From NCBI GenBank assembly GCA_934746015.1, contig CAKVEW010000061.1, forward strand, positions 1 through 12,877: 12,877 bases of DNA, given 5' to 3'. The notes under the pieces were generated by a model, which searched no databases, was not told where the DNA came from, and worked only from the letters and a program-made list of their open reading frames with translations. The stretch's first letter is position 1, and each line of letters opens with the position of its first letter. Source of the DNA: an uncultured Clostridium sp. (GTDB taxonomy: Bacteria; Bacillota; Clostridia; Clostridiales; Clostridiaceae). Shown one piece after another: positions 6,352 through 12,877 of this stretch. The translations under genes were made by a program, and so were the position numbers.

Positions 6352-8814
6352 ATGGATAACTTGAAACAAGACAAATCACATTTATTCAAAATTATCAAAT
6401 TTATAGCAGTTATAGCAGTAATATTAATTCCAACAATTTATACTACTGTTTTCTTAGGTTCAATGTGGGACCCTTACGGAAATGTGGATAATCTCCCTGT
6501 GGCTGTAGTGAATTTAGATAAACCCCGTGATTACAATGGTGAGGAATTAGCTGTTGGCGATGAACTAGTTAAAAATCTTAAAGAGAATGCTTCTCTTGAT
6601 TTTAATTTTGTGGATAAAGAGACAGCTCAGAGTGGATTAGATAATGGATCTTATTATATGATAATTACAATCCCTGAAAACTTCTCTTATAATGCTACAA
6701 CTATTTTAGATGATAATCCTACAAAAATGGAATTACAATATAAAACAAACCCTGGTAAAAACTATATTGCTTCTAAAATGAGTGAATCAGCAATTCAAAA
6801 GATTACAACATCTATACAAAATAGTGTTACTGAAGTTTATGCTAAATCTGTATTTGATCAATTCTCATCAATAGGGGATCAGCTATCTGATGCTGCTGAT
6901 GGTGCCTCTCAAATAAATGAAGGATTAGTATCATTAAAAGAAGGTTCAGATACTATAGGATCAAACTTAAAAGTTTTATATGATAGTAGCTTAACCTTCA
7001 CAGATGGAATAAATACATACGAAACAGGAATTAACGATTATTTATCCGCTGTAAATAAAATACAAAGTGGTTCTGAAACTTTAAATACAGGAATCAATAC
7101 ATTAAATGATAAATCTTCAACTCTTGCTGAAGGAGTTAACAGTATTAATGCTGGTGCTAGTGCTTTAAATTCTGGAGCATCAGATTTACAAAAAGGAAGT
7201 GAAAATCTTCTTGGTGGATTAAATCTTCTATCTTCTTCTATAAGTACTTCCGTTAATGATGAAAATAGTAAGAACATCAAGACTTTAACTACTTCTTTAG
7301 ATAGCCTAAATTCAGGTATTAATAATATTAATAATGCTATTCAAAGTAGTTCAAACGATAATTTAACTTCTAGTTTTAAAGCCTTGGGAACAGACTTAAC
7401 TAATGTAGGAACTTCAGCTCAAAAATCTTCAGCTTACATAAAAGAACTTAAAACAAACATTGATAAGACTAAAGAAGCTGATTGGTTCAAAGCCTTAGAT
7501 ACAAGTACTCAAGAAGAGATTATAAATAATTTATCTTCTCCTCTAAATAACTTAAGCAATGAATTAAATAATATAACAAAAGAAACTTCATCGGCCTCTA
7601 ATGATTTAAATTCAGCTGTAAATGAAGCATCTATTATTTCTGGCCAAGTAGAGCAAGTAAAAACATCCTTAGGAGCTATTGCTAGTAATTCAAATATACT
7701 TACTGAAAAGTCTAAAAGTACTATAACTAGCTTATATTCAGGGCTTGAAACTGTAGGTAATACTTTAGATTATAAAATAATACCTGGAGCTAAAACTATA
7801 AACTCTGGTATAGCTTCCTTTAAGAATGGTAGCGAAAGTCTATACAATGGAACATCTACTTTAAACTCTTCAGTCCCAACTTTAACAAGTGGAATAGGAG
7901 AAATTGCTGAAGGTTCAAATACCTTAACACAAGGATTAAATACATTATCAGAAAATAACGATTCATTAAAATCAGGAATTAGTACAATAAATTCAGCTTC
8001 TAAATCTATTTCTGACGGAGCCTCTAAGCTTTATGATGGTTCCCTTGAATTAAGTGATGGTGCTAACAAATTGAAAGATGGCTCAGAAACCTTAAAAGAC
8101 TCTCTTGCAGATGGTTCAGAAACTATTAAAAGCACTAAATTATCTGATCAATCAAAAGAAATGTTTGCAGCACCTGTAGAAAGTGTAGAATCAGTTAATT
8201 CATATATTGCTAATAATGGTAGTGCAATGTCAGCATATATGATGTGTGTAGGATTATGGGTAGGTTGCCTAGCTTTCTGCATACTATTCTCTACAGAAAG
8301 AGATCTTAATAATGGAAAAGAAAATCCAAAAGAATTTTGGCCTAAGAAAGTATTAAAACTTTTATCCATAGCAATTATTCAAGCTGTAGTTATGGTTAGT
8401 GCACTTATGCTAATTAATGGACTTGACCCAGCTTACCTAGGTAGAACTTATTTAGTTGCTATAACTGCTTCAATATCATTTATGGCTATTGTTTACTTAA
8501 TGAATCTACTTTTAGGAAAAGTAGGAAGCTTTATTTTATTAATATTTATGATTTTACAATTAAGTGGTTCTGCAGGAACTTATCCAATAGACCTTTCAGA
8601 TAGCTTCTTCAAAGCTATTCATAACTATATGCCATTTACCTATGCTGTAGATGGATTTAGAAATGGGATATCTACTGGATTATCAATAGTTCCTCAAATA
8701 ACTGTTCTTTTAGTACTAGGTATTGTTTGTTCAATACTTTCTGTAATTGTCGTTATTAAGAAAAATGAAAGCACTAGAACAAGCCTACCAGAATTACTAG
8801 AAAAGGCTATATAA
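6352..8814 (+). CDS. yhgE: YhgE/Pip family membrane protein
   Basis: An 820-residue membrane protein. A first transmembrane helix (about 12-34) is followed by the family hallmark GSMWDPYGNVDNLPVAVVNLDK. A large extracytoplasmic region of about 590 residues follows, rich in Ser, Asn and Gly, with many imperfect 10-14 residue repeats of the type LxxGxxxLxxG (for example INEGLVSLKEGSDT and DGANKLKDGSETLKD), expected to form long helical or coiled structure. The C-terminal ABC-2-like domain has about five helices (near 626-647, 667-688, 700-722, 724-742 and 780-803). Lactococcal Pip is a phage c2 receptor; the bacillus homologue is YhgE. The physiological role of the family, export or envelope function, is unsettled. 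The start has an AGGAAGGTGAT site. It is controlled most likely by the divergent TetR gene and ends at the 8837-8882 terminator as a single-gene unit. The symbol is by family resemblance. Confidence 0.88.
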   Translation: MDNLKQDKSHLFKIIKFIAVIAVILIPTIYTTVFLGSMWDPYGNVDNLPVAVVNLDKPRDYNGEELAVGDELVKNLKENASLDFNFVDKETAQSGLDNGSYYMIITIPENFSYNATTILDDNPTKMELQYKTNPGKNYIASKMSESAIQKITTSIQNSVTEVYAKSVFDQFSSIGDQLSDAADGASQINEGLVSLKEGSDTIGSNLKVLYDSSLTFTDGINTYETGINDYLSAVNKIQSGSETLNTGINTLNDKSSTLAEGVNSINAGASALNSGASDLQKGSENLLGGLNLLSSSISTSVNDENSKNIKTLTTSLDSLNSGINNINNAIQSSSNDNLTSSFKALGTDLTNVGTSAQKSSAYIKELKTNIDKTKEADWFKALDTSTQEEIINNLSSPLNNLSNELNNITKETSSASNDLNSAVNEASIISGQVEQVKTSLGAIASNSNILTEKSKSTITSLYSGLETVGNTLDYKIIPGAKTINSGIASFKNGSESLYNGTSTLNSSVPTLTSGIGEIAEGSNTLTQGLNTLSENNDSLKSGISTINSASKSISDGASKLYDGSLELSDGANKLKDGSETLKDSLADGSETIKSTKLSDQSKEMFAAPVESVESVNSYIANNGSAMSAYMMCVGLWVGCLAFCILFSTERDLNNGKENPKEFWPKKVLKLLSIAIIQAVVMVSALMLINGLDPAYLGRTYLVAITASISFMAIVYLMNLLLGKVGSFILLIFMILQLSGSAGTYPIDLSDSFFKAIHNYMPFTYAVDGFRNGISTGLSIVPQITVLLVLGIVCSILSVIVVIKKNESTRTSLPELLEKAI

Positions 8815-8836
8815 AAATCTTAACAAATAAAATTAT

Positions 8837-8882
8837 AAAACCCTATAGAGTAGAATTTATAAAATCTACCCTATGGGGTTTT
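8837..8882. terminator. Shared terminator between yhgE-like and MarR genes
   Basis: An 18-bp stem (8837-8854 with 8865-8882) contains one G-T pair and one A-C mismatch, with a 10-nt loop. AAAA on the left arm and TTTT on the right make it usable in both directions, which suits two convergent genes. Confidence 0.8.
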
Positions 8883-8956
8883 CCATTTAACTCTTATTTA
8901 TATAATTAGATTGGTTTTAAAATCATATAATTTATATATTAAAATAAATACTTTTA

Positions 8957-9373
8957 TTATTCAATACTCCAACTTCTATTTAATAACTCCTTAAGTATTT
9001 CTACTTTTTCTTTTCCTAGAACATCTGATATTTCTTGCTCTAGTTGTTCTTTTAACTTTTTACTCTTTTTACAATAATCCTTTCCCTTACTTGTAAGCTC
9101 TGTATACTTATTATTACTTTCATTTATTACAAATTTTAAGTATCCTCTTGCTTCTAATTTTTTAGCACATTTGAACATAGCTTGACGAGATACATTAGCC
9201 TGCCTAGCTACTTCAGCAATAGATATTTTCCCCATATTAATTTTAGCTAGAAGAAGTGCTTCTGTATGGGATATATCCTCTTCCTCACTCTCTGCCCATC
9301 GCTCTTCAACTTCACGTCTAAGGATGATATGTTTTTCACTTATTAAATCAATTATATTTAAATCTCTCTTCAT
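8957..9373 (-). CDS. MarR family regulator, divergent from DUF2798 gene
   Basis: A 138-residue winged-helix regulator. The helix-turn-helix is at about 50-82 (ISIAEVARQANVSRQAMFKC, then KKLEARGYLK), followed by the wing (about 83-95) and a long C-terminal dimerisation helix (about 96-136). This matches the MarR fold in length and order. Two cysteines (C69, C101) are present; C69 lies in the recognition helix region, so redox sensing is conceivable but unsupported. The start has an AAGGTGAG site. The gene is divergent from the DUF2798 protein gene, and two near-identical palindromes in the 169-bp gap flank that gene's promoter. It is therefore likely the repressor of that gene and possibly of itself. 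The ligand is unknown. Confidence 0.85.
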   Translation of the reverse strand: MKRDLNIIDLISEKHIILRREVEERWAESEEEDISHTEALLLAKINMGKISIAEVARQANVSRQAMFKCAKKLEARGYLKFVINESNNKYTELTSKGKDYCKKSKKLKEQLEQEISDVLGKEKVEILKELLNRSWSIE

Positions 9374-9446
9374 TTTCTCACCTTATTTTGTATTTTAATA
9401 TATTGTAACATATATATTATTATATTTCAGTTTATCAAAAGCACTT

Positions 9447-9461
9447 GTCAACTTAGTTGAC
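9447..9461. promoter_or_regulatory. MarR operator 1, overlapping the -35 box
   Basis: GTCAACTTAGTTGAC is a perfect palindrome with 6-bp arms around TTA. Its right end forms part of the -35 TTGACT (9457-9462). MarR proteins bind palindromes of this size. Confidence 0.7.
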
Positions 9462-9485
9462 TTTTTCTGTAGTTATTGCTATACT
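9457..9485 (+). promoter_or_regulatory. Promoter of the DUF2798 gene
   Basis: TTGACT (9457-9462), a 17-nt spacer and TATACT (9480-9485). Each box differs from consensus at one base. Start near 9492 falls at the left edge of operator 2. Confidence 0.75.
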
Positions 9486-9491
9486 TTCAGA

Positions 9492-9506
9492 GTTAACTTA
9501 GTTGAC
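9492..9506. promoter_or_regulatory. MarR operator 2, at the transcription start
   Basis: GTTAACTTAGTTGAC matches operator 1 at 14 of 15 positions. The two sites are 45 bp apart start to start, roughly four helical turns, so dimers would sit on about the same face of the DNA. Confidence 0.7.
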
Positions 9507-9542
9507 AATTTTCATTTTACTGTTAGGAGGAAAACTTTTATT

Positions 9543-10001
9543 ATGGGTGAAACAAAACTTCAAAAATTTATTTTCACATTAATGATGTGCTTTGGCATGG
9601 TACTTGGTATGACTATTTATAATATGATTTTAAATGAAGGATTTCATAATCAATTATTTAATAATCTTTTAAAGGAATTTTGGTTGGGATTTTTTATAGC
9701 ACTTTTATTAGATGTATTTATTGTCGGTAAAATTGCAAAACTGATTGCATTTAAAATAGTAAAACCTACTAAAACTACAAAACAAATTAAGGTTGTATTA
9801 GCTATCTCTAGTTGCATGGTAGTAGGAATGGTATTATTCATGTCTATGTATGGTGCTATTGTTGCTGTTGGATTTAATAGTACGGCATTAAAGATTTACC
9901 CATTATGTATTGCTAGAAATTTAATTATGGCATTACCACTTAACTTACTTATTGTATCTCCTTTAGTTAGAGTATCATTTAGTAAATTATTTTCTAATTA
10001 A
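9543..10001 (+). CDS. DUF2798 family four-helix membrane protein
   Basis: A 152-residue integral membrane protein with four predicted helices (about 8-30, 46-66, 83-108 and 122-145). Helices 1-2 and 3-4 look like two copies of the DUF2798 hairpin: FTLMMCFGMVLGMTIYN in the first resembles ISSCMVVGMVLFMSMYG in the second, and each is followed by a helix ending in a basic loop. The family is small and uncharacterised; members often lie next to MarR or TetR regulators, so a drug- or stress-induced membrane role is plausible but not shown. The AGGAGG site is about 12 nt from the ATG, longer than usual, with no better start nearby. It is a single-gene unit, with operators upstream and a terminator at 10031-10081. 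Confidence 0.75.
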   Translation: MGETKLQKFIFTLMMCFGMVLGMTIYNMILNEGFHNQLFNNLLKEFWLGFFIALLLDVFIVGKIAKLIAFKIVKPTKTTKQIKVVLAISSCMVVGMVLFMSMYGAIVAVGFNSTALKIYPLCIARNLIMALPLNLLIVSPLVRVSFSKLFSN

Positions 10002-10311
10002 TTTATTTTCTTAGTATTTATATAAAATTAAAAATAGTAGTATCAACTTGAATATTAAATTCAGATTGATACTACTATTTTATAATATCTGCACATATAT
10101 ACTTATATTAATTATGCGAACTCATTTACTTGTGCTATGGTTCATCTTATTGTAATAAAAAAACATAGACTTTCCCATATACAATATAATTAGTATTATT
10201 TCTATATCAAATTTTAATTTTATTTTTTTGAAAATTTTTATAAAAATAGGATACACTTCAAGTCTATACTAACACATTTCATTTCTTAAATTTTTAATAA
10301 TTAAATTCTTA
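10002..10311. other. Gene-free stretch between convergent genes
   Basis: It contains the hairpin at 10031-10081. Beyond that no coding frame, RNA gene or convincing terminator for the minus-strand DUF4209 gene was found. A weak 17-bp palindrome with mismatches around ACTTGAAGT near 10255-10272 has no T tract. Confidence 0.5.
10031..10081. terminator. Terminator after the DUF2798 gene, branched hairpin
   Basis: A perfect 16-bp stem (10031-10046 with 10066-10081) encloses a 19-nt loop that itself contains a TGAAT/ATTCA pairing. The right arm ends in TTTT on the plus strand; the left side gives a longer U run on the minus strand, so it can act in both directions. Confidence 0.75.
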
Positions 10312-12231
10312 TTATTTTACTTCATCGTCTATAATATCTATTAACTCTTCTTTAATACATAAGTCATCATTAATTTTAATAATTACAATAACAATCAATT
10401 TCAAAATCCTATAATAGTCTGTTTCATATTCTTTCTCATCATTACTATTAGTACCGTGTAAATATTTATTTCTAATATCATACCCATTTGTAAACTTTGT
10501 TTTGTTAAGATAGTAATCAAAATAGTCTTGTTCATTTCTTGAAAACAAAGTGCTTTCAAAACAAACGTGATTTTTCTCTCCTAATTTTTTAATCACTTTT
10601 TTTATTTCTTCAGGATAATGCCAATAACTTAGCACATCATTATAATATAATTCTTTAAGAACATAGATCAAATTTAAATCTATAAACTTTAGATAACCAC
10701 TTACATCTTCAACAATTATATTATTATCAAATAACCACTGCATTTTTTGTAATTGATATTCCTTAAAATCACTTCTTAATACTTTTTCCTTAATGATCAA
10801 ATTTAAGAAATTCTTATATACACCTTTGCTTGGCATATAAAATATACTGCTTTGATCTGAAAATAAAAGAAATGAAACTGTTTTATACCAATCACTTAAA
10901 GGATAAACATATTTTTTCTGATTAAAAGATTTTATATACTTATTTTTAACGCTAGACGATGACATTTGTATCAATTCTTGATCAATTTCGCCTTCTTCAA
11001 TTAGTAAATTGTATTGCTTAAATATTCTGTCTATTTCCGGAAGAATGCTTCTACACTTTTCAAAATATGAAGTATTTTCTGATAGTAATTTAACAATAAA
11101 CTCATTAATATTAAATTCTTCTTTAATATACTCATTGAAAAACCATTCCATCATGCTCTCTATTCTTACACCAAAAATATTTAGTCCGTTTGCATAACTA
11201 AAAATCTCAGCATCAGAAATCATTTCTTTTGTTGTAAAGGCAAATGATCTATTGAATAGATGAGGTCCTGAATCTCTAAGTACATGCTCTAATGTACTTA
11301 CTTCATTTTGCTTTGAATCAAATTCTAAGCAAAACTTTTCATCAACAAAATTAAATATGTAAATAAAGTTATTCCATAATGTCGGATAGTCTAGATTATC
11401 TTCTAACCACTTACGACTTACCTTTATATCTACCATTCTATTATCCATACCTACCAATACAGCTTCCTCTTGATCTATCGGATAGGATATGGAGACACCT
11501 GATTTAAATCCTGATCCATTACTAAAGATTTTCTCTTCCTCTTCCTTTATTTTTCTTTTTGCATGTAATTTAATTTTATCTGGTATATTCAAACCTGTAC
11601 CTGTTGGAAAAGTTACAACTTTTCTTAAAACATTTATATTAGCCTCATTAGAAGCAATATACTCATCCATAAGCTTTAGTATTTCTTCAACAGTTAAAGA
11701 TTCTAGTAAATATAGCTCATTTTCCTTTAAATACTTAGAAATAATAGTTTCTACATTTTTAAAATCACTTAATAAATTTTCTTTTATAGCATTATCAAAA
11801 TATTCAACTAATCTTCTGAACTTTAAAATAATATAAACATGCATATGTTCTTTATTCATTAACTCTTTAAAATCACTCTCCGAAATCTCATTATAAATAT
11901 GGTACTTTTCAATAATCTCAAAGAAATCTTCTGTTAATGTAAAATCAATTTCATCATAAGCATTAATGAAATTTATTTTATTCTTACCAATAAAGATTCC
12001 TATTTTCTGTTTTATTTTTCGTTCATACATTTTTATATCTATTCTAGTCTGTTGTTGAATATAATTAGCAAATCCTTCTATGGAAATATATTTCAATGCA
12101 TTATAAAAATTTATAACCTCATTACAATCCAATTCTTCTTCAAGAGCATTGGTATTAATTCTTTCAATTATATTGCCTATTTCATAACCACATGCCATAT
12201 CAAACTCTGAATAAAACCTAATTGTCTCCAT
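10312..12231 (-). CDS. DUF4209-like protein with RNxxxHG motif
   Basis: A 639-residue soluble protein with no signal peptide or clear membrane helix. The N-terminal 500 or so residues are largely helical and rich in Lys, Glu, Asn and Ile, with a charged stretch HAKRKIKEEEEK near residue 220; no enzyme motif is recognised there. Near the C-terminus lies FTNGYDIRNKYLHGTN, with R587 and H592. This matches the conserved RNxxxHG of DUF4209, and the R-x4-H spacing also fits HEPN-type RNases. The human DUF4209 protein ERMARD is linked by name to RNA degradation, but activity for bacterial members is not established. A longer frame starts at TTG 12252, but the GGGGAGGAG site lies inside it, so ATG 12231 is used. 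It is a lone gene between a MarR unit and an IS end, which would fit an accessory or defence gene (inference). Confidence 0.6.
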   Translation of the reverse strand: METIRFYSEFDMACGYEIGNIIERINTNALEEELDCNEVINFYNALKYISIEGFANYIQQQTRIDIKMYERKIKQKIGIFIGKNKINFINAYDEIDFTLTEDFFEIIEKYHIYNEISESDFKELMNKEHMHVYIILKFRRLVEYFDNAIKENLLSDFKNVETIISKYLKENELYLLESLTVEEILKLMDEYIASNEANINVLRKVVTFPTGTGLNIPDKIKLHAKRKIKEEEEKIFSNGSGFKSGVSISYPIDQEEAVLVGMDNRMVDIKVSRKWLEDNLDYPTLWNNFIYIFNFVDEKFCLEFDSKQNEVSTLEHVLRDSGPHLFNRSFAFTTKEMISDAEIFSYANGLNIFGVRIESMMEWFFNEYIKEEFNINEFIVKLLSENTSYFEKCRSILPEIDRIFKQYNLLIEEGEIDQELIQMSSSSVKNKYIKSFNQKKYVYPLSDWYKTVSFLLFSDQSSIFYMPSKGVYKNFLNLIIKEKVLRSDFKEYQLQKMQWLFDNNIIVEDVSGYLKFIDLNLIYVLKELYYNDVLSYWHYPEEIKKVIKKLGEKNHVCFESTLFSRNEQDYFDYYLNKTKFTNGYDIRNKYLHGTNSNDEKEYETDYYRILKLIVIVIIKINDDLCIKEELIDIIDDEVK

Positions 12232-12235
12232 AAAA

Positions 12236-12245
12236 TCTCCTCCCC
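12236..12245 (-). promoter_or_regulatory. Ribosome binding site fixing the DUF4209-like start
   Basis: GGGGAGGAGA precedes ATG 12231, with GGAGG 7 nt away. It removes the seven N-terminal residues (from TTG 12252) of the longer frame. Confidence 0.8.
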
Positions 12246-12529
12246 ACACCAATAACTTTTTCTTTCTTTAAATATAGCTTATAATATAAATAATTTTGTT
12301 TATACTTAAATAATTTATCATCTTAATATATTGTTTAGTTTACTATTCTTTCAAATTAACTTAAAACATCTTACTAATCTACTCATATATATTATAATTG
12401 TAGCATGAATTATTTAATTTTTAACATATTCTCTAAGTTTATCCAATTTAATTCTATTGTAAATATCACATATATTAATTATTAAAAATTTCTTTTATTA
12501 AAAGTTGAAACCATATTTTTCGTATATAT
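12246..12529. other. Very AT-rich gene-free stretch
   Basis: The promoter of the DUF4209-like gene should lie here, but no paired -35/-10 is convincing; TATAAT-like words are common by composition. The longest protein-like trace is a stop-to-stop frame of about 24 codons ending at 12414 on the minus strand (ending DKLREYVKN), with no start codon or ribosome site. It could be a decayed gene end or chance. Confidence 0.45.
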
Positions 12530-12562
12530 AATAAAAACAACTGAAATAAATTCAGCTGTTCT
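12530..12562 (-). terminator. Terminator of the 31-codon gene
   Basis: On the minus strand a 10-bp stem (12551-12560 with 12536-12545, one G-U pair) with a 5-nt loop is followed by UUUU and further A/U. It starts 11 nt after the stop codon of the micro-gene. Confidence 0.8.
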
Positions 12563-12571
12563 TTTAAAACT

Positions 12572-12667
12572 TTATAAATAATTTTTAATAATTTCTTCTA
12601 ATAATTTTGGTTCTCCACAGATATGCTTCTCCGTATCGGTGTTAAGTGAGGTTGTAAACTTGCTCAT
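12572..12667 (-). CDS. Putative 31-residue small protein
   Basis: The frame starts ATG 12667, begins MSKFTTSLNTDTEKHICGEP and ends LLEEIIKNYL before TAA. An AAAGGAG ribosome site stands 7 nt before the ATG, and a good terminator starts 11 nt after the stop, so the gene looks complete and self-contained. The product is hydrophilic, has one cysteine (C17), a Gly-Pro containing middle and an amphipathic C-terminal helix, and has no leader peptide. It does not show AgrD or lantibiotic features. A TATAAT lies upstream (about 12699-12704), but its -35 is poor. The family is not recognised. It could be a regulatory or signalling peptide, a small protein partner, or the surviving 5' end of a gene truncated long ago. 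The terminator argues for the first two. Confidence 0.5.
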   Translation of the reverse strand: MSKFTTSLNTDTEKHICGEPKLLEEIIKNYL

Positions 12668-12765
12668 TACTTTTCTCCTTTTCTAATATACTTTTAAAAT
12701 TATAATTTAATTATGAGCTACATCCCCATATTATTCTATATAGTAATGTTCAAATTCAACATAGT

Positions 12766-12802
12766 TGCTCCAAAACTTCTTAACCTAAAAGAAGAAGGAG
12801 CA
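12766..12802. repeat. Imperfect hairpin beside the IS end
   Basis: TGCTCC (12766-12771) pairs with GGAGCA (12797-12802), and inside it CTTCTT pairs with AAGAAG across a small asymmetric internal loop. There is no T tract, so it is not a standard terminator. It sits 8 bp outside the proposed IS end. Confidence 0.4.
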
Positions 12803-12809
12803 CCCTTAA

Positions 12810-12833
12810 TGATCTGAACCCCAAATGTTGGAC
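12810..12833. repeat. Terminal inverted repeat of an IS3-family element (one end)
   Basis: The sequence from TGATCTGAACCCCAAATGTT through GGAC has the TG start and CCCC-AAA-GTTGGAC style seen at ends of IS3-family (IS150-like) elements. It begins 7 bp beyond the transposase stop. The exact outer base (12810 or 12815) cannot be fixed without the other end. Confidence 0.6.
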
Positions 12834-12840
12834 GTTTTGA

Positions 12841-12877
12841 TTAAGCAATCCTTTGGGATTGGGTACGGTATTGAACT
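12841..12877 (-). CDS. IS3-family transposase OrfB, C-terminal 11 codons (partial)
   Basis: The minus-strand frame entering from the right edge reads VQYRTQSQRIA and then TAA. This matches the conserved IS3 OrfB ending (usually SPVQYRTQS followed by a few residues). The DDE catalytic core lies outside the window, so whether the element is active is unknown. Confidence 0.8.
   Translation of the reverse strand, partial: VQYRTQSQRIA

Larger units (their letters stand above)
12810..12877 (-). mobile_element. IS3-family insertion sequence, 3' end only
   Basis: It consists of the transposase C-terminus plus the terminal repeat; the rest of the element lies beyond the window. The target-site duplication cannot be tested because the far end is missing. 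Confidence 0.75.

Noticed and set aside
6880..8130. Internal repeats of the YhgE-like gene as a DNA repeat array
   Set aside because: The repetition is in the protein (Gly/Ser/Leu pattern) and not conserved at nucleotide level, so it is neither a CRISPR nor a satellite.
6352..8814. Phage infection protein name as a sign of prophage
   Set aside because: Pip-type proteins are host membrane proteins; no integrase, capsid or lysis genes are present.
10255..10272. Imperfect palindrome around ACTTGAAGT as terminator of the DUF4209-like gene
   Set aside because: No loop space, two mismatches and no following U tract on the minus strand.
11489..11836. 115-codon plus-strand open frame inside the DUF4209-like gene
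   Set aside because: It is Ser/Phe/Leu-rich, as expected for the antisense of a Lys/Glu-rich protein, and no start signals were seen.
12414..12485. About 24 sense codons on the minus strand ending DKLREYVKN
   Set aside because: No start codon or ribosome site, and AT-rich codons appear protein-like by chance; not enough for a pseudogene call.
12714..12727. Minus-strand GGGGATGTAGCTCA, identical in form to the first 14 bases of a tRNA
   Set aside because: Acceptor strand, TA and D-stem start fit, but the anticodon arm, T arm and 3' acceptor strand do not follow. It could be a relic of an integration event but is too short to call.
12736..12762. 8-codon minus-strand frame with GGAG 5 nt upstream
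   Set aside because: Too short to distinguish from chance; mentioned only in connection with the hairpin at 12766-12802.

Overview
The window is AT-rich Gram-positive DNA. Strong AGGAGG-type ribosome binding sites, U-tailed hairpin terminators and the protein families (rubredoxin-like protein, YhgE/Pip with a TetR partner, DUF2798, a firmicute-type GH2 enzyme) point to Clostridium or a close relative. No rRNA, complete tRNA, CRISPR array or prophage module was seen. Everything was read by eye, so family calls rest on recognised motifs and not on searches.

Layout, left to right. 1-147: tandem hairpin terminators that close an unseen plus-strand unit and the minus-strand operon beside it. 148-711 (minus): a two-gene operon of a rubredoxin-domain protein and a DUF4177 protein, with a consensus -35 promoter embedded in overlapping palindromes. 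824-3802 (minus): one continuous reading frame joining a 12-helix MFS transporter to a complete GH2 glycosidase that keeps both catalytic glutamates. 3966-5414 (minus): a cysteine desulfurase followed 12 nt later by a DsrE-like sulfur-relay protein, probably one sulfur-trafficking operon. 5585-8814: a TetR regulator divergent from a large YhgE/Pip membrane protein, with a 29-bp inverted repeat just downstream of the yhgE promoter. 8957-10001: a MarR regulator divergent from a four-helix DUF2798 protein, with two near-identical 15-bp palindromes flanking the promoter. 10312-12231 (minus): a lone 639-residue protein with a C-terminal RNxxxHG motif (DUF4209/HEPN-like). 12572-12667 (minus): a 31-codon gene, absent from standard ORF lists, with its own Shine-Dalgarno sequence and terminator. 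12810-12877: the end of an IS3-family element and the last codons of its transposase.

The left and middle parts look like ordinary chromosomal units, each with its own regulator or terminator. The right third (DUF4209 gene, micro-gene, IS end) looks like accessory DNA. The most unusual object is the transporter-glycosidase fusion, which should place the hydrolase on the cytoplasmic side of its own importer. The clearest regulatory structure is the MarR double operator. Three starts were moved to internal ATGs because the Shine-Dalgarno sequence lies inside the longer reading frame.
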